Origin: JADMIH01 sp035274425
GTDB taxonomy: Bacteria; Chloroflexota; Chloroflexia; QHBQ01; JADMIH01
Assembly (NCBI GenBank): GCA_035274425.1
Contig: DATEOC010000077.1
Coordinates: 13,618-77,617 of the forward strand
Direction: 5' to 3'
DNA: 64,000 nucleotides
The notes under the pieces are model-generated. The model saw nothing but the letters and a program-made list of their open reading frames with translations. It made no database searches and was not told the origin of the DNA. Numbering within the stretch: the first letter of the stretch is position 1; each line of letters starts with the position of its first letter. A program made the translations under genes and the position numbers. Below, piece by piece: positions 35,187 through 42,595 of the stretch.

Positions 35187-36851
35187 ATGGCCCAACCTGT
35201 CATATTTTTAGTAGAGAATGACCGCGAGATACTCCAGACTATGGTGGAGGACCTCCGCCGGAGGTATGGCGCGAGATACAACGTAGCAAGCGCGAGTTCA
35301 GGGGCCGAGGCGCTTTCAGTACTCCATAGGTTACAGAGGCGCGACGAACCTGTAGCCCTCTTGTTGGTCGAGCGACACTTACGCCAGGGCGTGCGTAGCG
35401 GCGCCGACTTCCTTGAGCAAGCCACCGCGTTTGCTCCAGAGGCCAAGCGAATCCTGTTCACCTCGAGCCTCGATAAGGGCACGGTTCGGATTTCCGACGT
35501 TTTGAAGATAGATTACACGCTGCCGGGCGGCAGAGCGACGCCGCAGGAATACCTGTACCCTGTCCTCGATGACCTGTTGGCGGATTGGCACGCCCCATCC
35601 GTCAAGCGCCCTGTGGGAATCCGCGTGGTCGGATATCGCTGGTCGCCACATGCGCACGCGATCCGAGACTTTCTGACCCGCAACGAAGTAGCCTACGAAT
35701 GGGTGGACGCCGAAGAAGACCCCAGGGCTAAAGAGCTGACCACCTCGACAACCGGAGAGACCCGGAACTTGCCGGTTGTGCTGCTGCCCAAGGGCTCAAT
35801 CCTCGAGGACCCACCAATCGCCCGCCTGGCCGAGCATCTTGGGTTGCAGACCCATACTGCGCGGCCCTTCTACGATCTTATCGTGGTGGGTGGAGGGCCT
35901 GCCGGGCTTGCTGCGGGCATATACGCCGCATCCGAGGGACTTAGGGTAGTGATAATCGAGCGTGAGACCCCCGGCGGCCAGGCAAGCCACAGCGCCCTTA
36001 TCGCCAACTACCTCGGCTTCCCGGCGGGCGTTCCCGGCCCTGAGCTTGCGGCCAGGGCCGTAGCCCAGGCCAGTCACTTCGAGGCCGAGCTTGTCGCTCC
36101 CCTGGAGGCCACCGGGCTACGCATTGACGGCAATCGGCGCATCGTTACTCTATCGGACGGTAGCGAGCGAGGCTGCTATGCGCTGTTGATAGCTATAGGC
36201 GTTTCGTGGCGCAAGCTTGAAGTGCCGGAGATAGAGCGACTGACCGGCGCGGGGGTCTACTATGGCGGGGCCTTGAGTGAAGCCCGCTTCTGCGAGAACG
36301 AGGATGTCTACATCGTAGGGGGAGCGAACTCCGCCGGGCAATCTGCCGTCCACTTTTCTCGTTACGCCCGCAAGGTGGTGCTCCTGGTGCGCGGGAATTC
36401 CCTCTCCGAGAGCATGTCCCAGTATCTGATAGATGAGATCGAGCAAGCTGAGAACATCGAGGTTTTATTGAATACGCAGGTCAAGGAGGTGCACGGTGAG
36501 CGTAGGCTCGAAGCGATCACAATTGAGAACAGCGTTACCGGCGAGCGACAGACCGTCCCGACCAATTGGCTCTTCATCTTCATCGGCACGGAGCCACGAA
36601 CCGGCTGGCTGAAGGGTGTGCTACAGCTCGCCGAAGACGGCTCCATCCTTACGGCTCGCGACCTGCCCCGCGAGGGTGAGCGACCCCCAGATTGGGCTCT
36701 TGATCGCGAACCCTTCCTGCTTGAGACCAGTGTGCCGGGCGTCTTCGCGGCTGGCGATGTGCGGCACGACGCAGTCAAACGAGTCGCTGCCGCCGTCGGG
36801 AATGGCGCTATGGCCATCCAGTTCATTCACAGGTATCTGAGCACCATCTGA
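35187..36851 (+). CDS. Receiver / glutaredoxin-like / thioredoxin reductase-like fusion
   Basis: This 554-residue protein has three parts. Residues 1-125 resemble a receiver (VIFLVENDREILQTM), but the phospho-acceptor position reads LLLVERHLRQG, with Glu in place of Asp. Residues 145-225 look like a glutaredoxin fold (GIRVVGYRWSPHAHAIRDFL to RNLPVVLLPKG) without the CxxC. Residues 230-554 are an FAD/NAD(P)H-dependent thioredoxin-reductase-like domain with LIVVGGGPAGLAAGIYAASEG, VYIVGGANSAGQSAVHFSR and TSVPGVFAAGDVR. The redox-active CxxC normally found before the second nucleotide motif is missing. FAD-dependent electron transfer is likely, but classical thioredoxin reduction is not. AAGGAGCCTT precedes ATG 35187. 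Confidence 0.85.
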   Translation: MAQPVIFLVENDREILQTMVEDLRRRYGARYNVASASSGAEALSVLHRLQRRDEPVALLLVERHLRQGVRSGADFLEQATAFAPEAKRILFTSSLDKGTVRISDVLKIDYTLPGGRATPQEYLYPVLDDLLADWHAPSVKRPVGIRVVGYRWSPHAHAIRDFLTRNEVAYEWVDAEEDPRAKELTTSTTGETRNLPVVLLPKGSILEDPPIARLAEHLGLQTHTARPFYDLIVVGGGPAGLAAGIYAASEGLRVVIIERETPGGQASHSALIANYLGFPAGVPGPELAARAVAQASHFEAELVAPLEATGLRIDGNRRIVTLSDGSERGCYALLIAIGVSWRKLEVPEIERLTGAGVYYGGALSEARFCENEDVYIVGGANSAGQSAVHFSRYARKVVLLVRGNSLSESMSQYLIDEIEQAENIEVLLNTQVKEVHGERRLEAITIENSVTGERQTVPTNWLFIFIGTEPRTGWLKGVLQLAEDGSILTARDLPREGERPPDWALDREPFLLETSVPGVFAAGDVRHDAVKRVAAAVGNGAMAIQFIHRYLSTI

Positions 36852-36921
36852 TCGAGGAGAGCCTGGCTGCCTCTCCTGGCGCGTCGTTAGTCATCTGAAA
36901 GAAAAGTAAAGGAGCAAAACA

Positions 36922-37515
36922 ATGGCAACTACATACCCACCCACCACGAACAGGGTAATTACGCGGACGTTATGGCAGATCGACCCTACCCACTCCAGCA
37001 TAGAGTTCACCGTGCGGCATATGATGATCACCAATGTTCACGGGACGTTAGGACCTGTCACAGGCACGCTTGAGATTGACGAGGACAACCTGGCCAACTC
37101 GCGTGTCCATGCGGAGATAGACGTAACTCAATTGAATACGGGAAACGAAGACCGCGATAAGCACCTGCGCTCTGAAGAGTTCTTTGACGTTGAGAAGTAT
37201 CCGACTATAACTTTCGAAAGCACCGAGATCGAATGGTTGCGCCAGAACACTTACTGCTTGGTCGGCGACCTTACAGTGCGTGGAACGACTCGCAAGGTAG
37301 AACTGACAATGGACTTTGAGGGCCGCGGTACTGACCCCTGGAGAAATTCTCGACTAGGCTTCAGCGCTTCTACCGTTATCAACCGCAAGGAGTTTGGTCT
37401 CACATGGAACGTTGCTCTTGAGACAGGTGGGGTGCTCGTTGGAGAGGATGTGAAGATACGCATCAATATTTCGGCGATAAAGGCACAAGAGCAAGGGTCG
37501 ACCGGCAGGGCTTAG
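36922..37515 (+). CDS. YceI family lipid-binding protein
   Basis: This 197-residue protein has the full YceI lipocalin-like barrel: IDPTHSSIEFTVRHMMITNVHG, then EIDVTQLNTGNEDRDKHLRS, EEFFDVEKYPTITFEST, and a C-terminal INRKEFGLTWN. Family members bind polyisoprenoids or related lipids and are often induced by stress or acid. No signal peptide is present, so it is predicted cytoplasmic. AAAGGAGCAAAAC precedes ATG 36922. It is the last intact gene of the stress cluster; broken genes follow. Confidence 0.95.
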   Translation: MATTYPPTTNRVITRTLWQIDPTHSSIEFTVRHMMITNVHGTLGPVTGTLEIDEDNLANSRVHAEIDVTQLNTGNEDRDKHLRSEEFFDVEKYPTITFESTEIEWLRQNTYCLVGDLTVRGTTRKVELTMDFEGRGTDPWRNSRLGFSASTVINRKEFGLTWNVALETGGVLVGEDVKIRINISAIKAQEQGSTGRA

Positions 37516-37654
37516 AGGTTCTAACAAGACTTCGTGCAGGAGCGATTTTGTAATCCGCCTCTGCGACTTGCGATAACAAACCCCCTTCGCAAGGCATTCG
37601 TTGTGAATACGAATTACGGAGCAGGTGGTTCGTAATTCGTAAAGGAGCAGAGAT

Positions 37655-37870
37655 GTGAAGAATGAAGACTTCGTCCGGTAGGTGCAGCAACTGGCTCAAT
37701 TGGACGATACCGATAAGGCGGACCTGGTTATTCGCGCGACATTGGAGGCCCTTGTCGAGCATCTCTCCGGAGGCGAGGTGCTCGACAAGGGCGAGCAACT
37801 TCCCCGTGCATTCGCACCTTACCTGAAAAAGTCGGCGAAGAGGCATACCCGAACCCTAGCCGAAGCCAAA
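37655..37870 (+). pseudogene. DUF2267-like gene inactivated by an early stop
   Basis: GTG 37655, after AAAGGAGCAGAGAT, starts KNEDFVR and is then interrupted by TAG at 37679-37681. The same frame continues VQQLAQLDDTDKADLVIRAT and LVEHLSGGEVLDKGEQLP, which is DUF2267-like (a helical domain of unknown function). The similarity fades after PYLKK, so the 3' end is also degraded. Start and ribosome site are still good, pointing to recent loss. Confidence 0.65.
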
Positions 37871-37880
37871 TGCACCGTTT

Positions 37881-37904
37881 TGGGGGGTTATGCAAAAACC
37901 CCCA
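37881..37904 (+). terminator. G5/C5 hairpin downstream of the DUF2267 remnant
   Basis: GGGGGTT and AACCCCC pair around a short AT-rich loop, with a few T residues after the 3' arm. It may be the terminator at the end of the stress cluster, but the T tract is weak. Confidence 0.35.
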
Positions 37905-37985
37905 CTTTCGTTCGGAGGATAGTCACTGGCCCAATACACTTCTGCGTTTCTACGTTCCATATGAATATTGGGCTACGAGATGTAG

Positions 37986-38023
37986 TAAAGCGTTGTTTTT
38001 TGTTCCATTGCTATCCTTACCCC
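37986..38023 (-). repeat. Solo 38-bp Tn3-type terminal repeat (outer end on the right)
   Basis: Read on the minus strand it begins GGGGTAAGGATAGCAATGG and continues in Tn3-end style for exactly 38 bases. It matches the right end of the element at 54.5 kb at 31 of 38 positions, including 22 consecutive bases (38002-38023). No partner end is visible to the left. It abuts the SLH gene remnant. Confidence 0.75.
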
Positions 38024-38025
38024 AT

Positions 38026-38120
38026 ATTTCCGCCCTTACAACAATGTGACCAGGGGACAGGCATCGAAGATAGTGGCCAATACCTTCTATCCTAGCTGCC
38101 AGGCCGCCGCAGGTAGATGA
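38026..38120 (+). pseudogene. 3' remnant of an SLH-domain surface protein gene
   Basis: Read in the frame ending at TGA 38118, the sequence gives FRPYNNVTRGQASKIVANTF followed by YPSCQAAAGR. The SLH protein at 5246-7234 ends almost identically (NNVTRGQASKIVANTFFPNC). Only the last SLH motif remains, and its 5' side stops at the Tn3-type end, so an insertion or deletion at that end probably removed the rest. A small internal deletion after RPY is also apparent. Confidence 0.75.
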
Positions 38121-38177
38121 CGAGGGCGTAGCTATGATCCTCGCCGTGGTTCAATATGATATGATTTGAGTGTCATT

Positions 38178-40502
38178 TCATAATTCTTGAGCGGGGGCGG
38201 GAAGGCACATAGCCATCAGTTCGGCGATATGTAACACGTGGATTGGCAGGCGTCGTGCGTCTATCCCGCCGCGAAGGTGCATTATGCAGCCGGGGTTATC
38301 TGTCACCAGGGTGCGAGCACCGGTCCGTAATACGTTATCCAGCTTGCGAGCCAGGATATGCTCGGCAACTTCAGGGCGTGTCACGGAGGTTGAGCCACCG
38401 AAGCCGCAGCAAACCGAACTTTCCTCCATCTCCCTGAGCTCCAGACCCATCACCTCGGTGATCAGGCGGCGAGGGGCATCTTCGATGCCAAGCACGTTGG
38501 CCGACTGGCAGAAGTTATGGTAGGTGACAGGTGCGAAGGAGGCGTTCGGACGGGCGAGCGCGCCGGGCTTGAGCCGTGCGACCGTATCCATGAAGGTCGT
38601 GAAGTCAATTACCCGCTCGGCTAATACGCTGGCACGGACCTGCCATAGCGGTTCCCCCTCGAACAGCCGCTCGTAGTCGTGCAGTATAGCGACAGCGCAG
38701 CTCGCACCACCTGTCAGGATGTAGTCTGCTTTCACCTTTTCGAGCACTTCTATAGTCTGGCGAGCCATTCTCCGCGCCAGCTCGATCACTCCGGCGTCGA
38801 GCGCGGGTAGACCACAACAATGCTGCTGCTCCGGCACCACCATTTCGACTCCACACGCATCCATCAGGCGCGCGATAGACCAGGCCATACGAGGGAAGAG
38901 CCGGTCGGTGATGCATTGGATGAAATAGGCTACACGCAACCCTCGTGCCTGGCTCTCGATACGCGTACCACTATAACTCTTCCTCTTTCGCAGGCGGTCC
39001 CGCGCCGGGCGGCGAGGCAGGGCAGGAGGCGTGCGCCAACTGGTCAGGCGATGAACCGTCGGGATCAGGGTTGCCCCGCTGCGCCCCATGCGAGTGAACT
39101 GGCCGTCACGTAGAGGCGCGCTGGCAAAGGCGCCTGCCCGCATAGCCAGGTCGGCGGCGCGCGGGTGTGACCATAGCTCCATAGCCGCGCCCATGGGCGC
39201 GGGCACTCCTTTCTCCTCCACCACCTGGGCGCGCACCGCCAGTATCTGCTGTGGCAGCGGAATGCCCACCGGGCAGACCGTCGCGCAGGCGTTGCACGAT
39301 ACGCACAGCGACTGGGGACCGGCGGCTGCCTCGATGCCGTGGTGGAAGGACGTGTTGACCAGGCCGATAGCGCCTGAGTATATGTGTCCAAAGACGTGCC
39401 CACCGACCACTGCGTAAGGGGGGCATACGTCGGCACATGCGGCGCAACGGATGCAGCGTAGGGCCTCCTTGATGAGGGGGTGCTCGCGCATGGCTGTGCG
39501 CCCGTTGTCCAGCAGAACTATGTGCATCTCCTTGCCAGGGTCCGGCGGCCCTGAAAGGAAGGTAGTGTAGCTGGTGATCCCCTGGCCCGTGGCCGAGCGG
39601 GCCAGCAGCCGCAGTTGCAACATGGCGGCTGCATAATCAGGCACCAGCTTCTCTATACCGGCCAGCACCACGTGTACCCGGGGCAAGGTCGTCACGAGCC
39701 TGGCGTTGCCCTCGTTCTCGATGAACATCACCGCGCCACTCTCGGCCACCAGCGCGTTCGCTCCGCTGACGCCCAACCCCGCCTCCAGGAAGTCGCGCCG
39801 CAACTCGCGCCTTGCTACACCCACCTGCTCCCCTATATCCTCCCGGCTTACCTCACGTCCCGTGGCCCTGGTGAGGAGGTCGGCGACCTCCTCACGGCTC
39901 TTGTGGATGGCAGGCATCACCATGTGCGATGGGCGCTCGTGGGCAAGTTGCTGGATCCACTCGCCCAGGTCTGTTTCCACCGCCTCGATGCCATGCTCCT
40001 CCAGAACGCCGTTAAGCTCGATCTCTTCGGAGACCATAGTCTTGCTCTTGACTACATGCCGGATGCCCCGGTCACGACATAATTCGAGCACGTAGCGATT
40101 GGCAGCGTCGGCGTCGGCTGCCCTGTAGACATGCACCCCTCGCTCCTCGGCGGCGCGCTGGAAGCGGTCTACGTATTCAGGCAGGCGCTCTATTACCTCG
40201 TCTTTGATTGCCGCCAGTCTGTCGCGCATCGCCTCGAACTCGGCAGTGCCTTTCGCCATAGGCAGGTGTGCATCTTGACGCGTCTCCGGCTCAGTTGTGC
40301 CCCTCTCCGGGTTCTCACCATACGCGACGAAGGCGCTTTCACGTGACACGCCCCACGAGCGTTGGAAATTGAGGAGGTTCCGCCTCAATTGTGGATTGTC
40401 TAAAGCACGGCGGTAGCGCTGCTCAAAGGGGAGAGGATCGTGCTCAAGCCCTCCTGCGCCGGGCGACTTGTCTGTCTTTGATTTCCGATGATGTTCCGTC
40501 AT
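38178..40502 (-). CDS. Fused LutB-LutA lactate oxidation iron-sulfur protein
   Basis: This 774-residue protein joins two normally separate subunits of the L-lactate oxidation complex. The first part is LutB-like: a LUD domain (residues 70-310) and a ferredoxin pair, CIRCAACADVCP near 348-359 and CVSCNACATVCP near 400-411. The second part is LutA-like, with two CCG modules, QHCCGLP near 560 and SVCCGFGGSTSVTRPE near 695, which bind further Fe-S clusters. Together with LutC, encoded just upstream, it should convert L-lactate to pyruvate and pass electrons to the membrane. It is the last gene of the rhamnose operon, whose aldolase/dehydrogenase makes L-lactate. ATG 40502 is six bases from lutC. 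Confidence 0.9.
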   Translation of the reverse strand: MTEHHRKSKTDKSPGAGGLEHDPLPFEQRYRRALDNPQLRRNLLNFQRSWGVSRESAFVAYGENPERGTTEPETRQDAHLPMAKGTAEFEAMRDRLAAIKDEVIERLPEYVDRFQRAAEERGVHVYRAADADAANRYVLELCRDRGIRHVVKSKTMVSEEIELNGVLEEHGIEAVETDLGEWIQQLAHERPSHMVMPAIHKSREEVADLLTRATGREVSREDIGEQVGVARRELRRDFLEAGLGVSGANALVAESGAVMFIENEGNARLVTTLPRVHVVLAGIEKLVPDYAAAMLQLRLLARSATGQGITSYTTFLSGPPDPGKEMHIVLLDNGRTAMREHPLIKEALRCIRCAACADVCPPYAVVGGHVFGHIYSGAIGLVNTSFHHGIEAAAGPQSLCVSCNACATVCPVGIPLPQQILAVRAQVVEEKGVPAPMGAAMELWSHPRAADLAMRAGAFASAPLRDGQFTRMGRSGATLIPTVHRLTSWRTPPALPRRPARDRLRKRKSYSGTRIESQARGLRVAYFIQCITDRLFPRMAWSIARLMDACGVEMVVPEQQHCCGLPALDAGVIELARRMARQTIEVLEKVKADYILTGGASCAVAILHDYERLFEGEPLWQVRASVLAERVIDFTTFMDTVARLKPGALARPNASFAPVTYHNFCQSANVLGIEDAPRRLITEVMGLELREMEESSVCCGFGGSTSVTRPEVAEHILARKLDNVLRTGARTLVTDNPGCIMHLRGGIDARRLPIHVLHIAELMAMCLPAPAQEL

Positions 40503-40508
40503 CTTTAC

Positions 40509-41102
40509 TCAAGCACCTTCCTCGACTAATACAACAATGTGCAGGGCCTTTGGACCCTGCACGCCGATGGTTAGCACGCGCTCTATGTCGGCGGTGCGGC
40601 TAGGGCCGGTCACGAGCGAGACATAACGGTGCCCTCTCTTGTCCAATTCGGCCAATAGAGCGCCCGCTTCATCGAGACTCGATACGATAGCAGAAGAGGG
40701 TAAGAGGGCCACGCACACGTCCGCCAGCATACTGAGCAGGCGCGGCGCGAGCGCATCGTCCGCCAGCACAACCGAGCCTGTCTCGGCCACACCGGCCTGG
40801 GCGAGCACGATACCCACTCCGCCCGACAGCTTGGCGGCAAGTGTGGATGGATCGGATGCGGTCTCGGCTATCCCTTCGGCTATCGCTGTTTCACTGCCTG
40901 CTGCCTCTACAGCCTGGCAAAGCTCGGGAAAGCGCTCCCGAACCGCAGCCGTGTAAATGATGCGCCCCTCTGCTCCACTTGCGATAACCGCAGCAGCCCC
41001 GGCCTCAGTCGTGACGATGGACACCTGCGCCCCGGCAGCCCGTGCGTAACTCTCGAACGGCTCAAGAATATCTCTTTGTGCCGTTTGTTCACTATTGGTC
41101 AT
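40509..41102 (-). CDS. lutC: LutC-type lactate utilization protein
   Basis: This 197-residue LUD-domain protein matches LutC in size and ends with the motif TGPSRTADIERVLTIGVQGPK, which is diagnostic of this family. The AGVAETGSVVLADD stretch is also typical. LutC works with LutA and LutB in L-lactate oxidation; the exact role of this subunit is unsettled. Its start overlaps the end of rhaB by 11 bases and its stop lies six bases before the LutB-LutA fusion, so translation is probably coupled across all three. Confidence 0.9.
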   Translation of the reverse strand: MTNSEQTAQRDILEPFESYARAAGAQVSIVTTEAGAAAVIASGAEGRIIYTAAVRERFPELCQAVEAAGSETAIAEGIAETASDPSTLAAKLSGGVGIVLAQAGVAETGSVVLADDALAPRLLSMLADVCVALLPSSAIVSSLDEAGALLAELDKRGHRYVSLVTGPSRTADIERVLTIGVQGPKALHIVVLVEEGA

Positions 41103-42588
41103 CTGCTGCCTGCATCAGTGCATCAAAATTTCTGTAGGCGGCGTCCCAGTCGCCGGATGCGCGCGGCTCGAAAGTTGCCTGTTGGACTGATGCCGCTACG
41201 GTCCTGCGACCGGCGGCAATATCAGGCAGGTGGCCGCTCGCCACCGCCTGGACAAGGACGTTACCCAGCGCCGTCGCCTCGACCGGTCCTGCCACCACTT
41301 CCCTTCCGCACGCATCCGCCGTAAGCTGGCAGAGCAGCCCATTCTGGCTACCGCCCCCTACGATACGGATGGTGTCTATGCGGGGACCTGTCATCTCTTC
41401 TAGCGCCGCAAGCACCCACCTGTATTTCAGGGCGAGGCTTTCCAGGCAGCAGCGCACAATCTCTCCAATGCTAGTAGGCTCAGGTTGCCCTGTGCGCCCG
41501 CAGTATGCCTGGATCGCGGCCCGCATGTCGTTAGGATTGAGGAACTCTCCAGAGTCGGGGTCAACAACGCTCCTGAGCGGGGTAGCTTGCTGGGCCAGCG
41601 CGACCAGGGCAGGCCACGTGTATGTTTGCCCTTCGCGCTGCCACTGGCGCCGGCACTCTTGAAGGAGCCACAGGCCGCCTATGTTTTTGAGGAACCGGAT
41701 TGTCCCTCCCACGCCCCCTTCGTTCGTGAAGTTTAGCTCCCGCGCCCTGTTACTCAGGATTGGCTGCGCTATCTCGACACCTACCAGGCTCCAGGTCCCG
41801 CTGCTGATGTACAGACTGCGCTCATCGAGGCCGGGGATAGCGGCCACCGCGCTCGCGGTATCGTGGCTGGCGGAGGCGATTACCTCTACAGGATAGCTCA
41901 GCCCTACCTCGTCTCGTACCTCCGGCAGAAGCTCTCCCAGGATGGTGCCGGGCGCGACAACCGGTGGCAGGATCCGCGTAGGCAAGTCCAGCACCTCCAG
42001 GAGGTCTGTCGCCCACTGTTGCTCGCGCATGTCGTAGAATTGTGTAGTCGTGGCGTTAGTATACTCGGCTACCGTTTGCCCGGTCATCCAGTAGTGGAAC
42101 AGGTCGGGTATCAAGAGTAGCGTTTCAGCCATGTCTAGCTGCCGGTCGCGCCCCTGCCCCATGCTGGCAAGCTGGTAGAGTGTGTTAATCGGTAGGCGTT
42201 GGATGCCGGTCTGCGCGAATAGCTGCTGGGGTGACACGCGTCGGTCAACCTCCTCCGGCATCCCTTCGGTACGTCTATCGCGGTAGTGGTAGGGGTTGCC
42301 CAGGAGTCGTCCCGCGTCGTCAAGGAGCGCGAAATCTACCGCCCAGGTATCGATACCGATACCGGCCGGTGGCTCGTCGTGCTGAGCAGCGTACTTCGCG
42401 ATACCCGCTTTGACCTCATGCCAGATACGGAGCACATCCCAGTGCAAGTGCCCCATCACCTGGACCGAGCCGTTCGGAAAGCGATGTAGCTCGCGCAGCT
42501 CGAATCGCTGGCCATCCCACCGCCCAAGCATAACACGCCCGCTGGAGGCACCTATGTCGATTGCGAGAAAGCTGGCTGCCTGGCTCAT
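41092..42588 (-). CDS. rhaB: L-rhamnulose kinase
   Basis: This 498-residue FGGY-family kinase phosphorylates L-rhamnulose at C1 with ATP. The N-terminal phosphate loop AIDIGASSGRVMLGRWDG, the sugar-site region IGIDTWAVDFALLDD, the second lobe's SHDTASAVAAIPG and ISSGTWSLVG, and the ATP-site IRIVGGGSQNGLLCQLTAD are all typical of RhaB. Length is normal. It lies between the aldolase and lutC genes, seven bases after the former. The product, L-rhamnulose 1-phosphate, is the substrate of the upstream-encoded aldolase domain. Confidence 0.95.
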   Translation of the reverse strand: MSQAASFLAIDIGASSGRVMLGRWDGQRFELRELHRFPNGSVQVMGHLHWDVLRIWHEVKAGIAKYAAQHDEPPAGIGIDTWAVDFALLDDAGRLLGNPYHYRDRRTEGMPEEVDRRVSPQQLFAQTGIQRLPINTLYQLASMGQGRDRQLDMAETLLLIPDLFHYWMTGQTVAEYTNATTTQFYDMREQQWATDLLEVLDLPTRILPPVVAPGTILGELLPEVRDEVGLSYPVEVIASASHDTASAVAAIPGLDERSLYISSGTWSLVGVEIAQPILSNRARELNFTNEGGVGGTIRFLKNIGGLWLLQECRRQWQREGQTYTWPALVALAQQATPLRSVVDPDSGEFLNPNDMRAAIQAYCGRTGQPEPTSIGEIVRCCLESLALKYRWVLAALEEMTGPRIDTIRIVGGGSQNGLLCQLTADACGREVVAGPVEATALGNVLVQAVASGHLPDIAAGRRTVAASVQQATFEPRASGDWDAAYRNFDALMQAADDQ

Positions 42589-42595
42589 ATATTAT

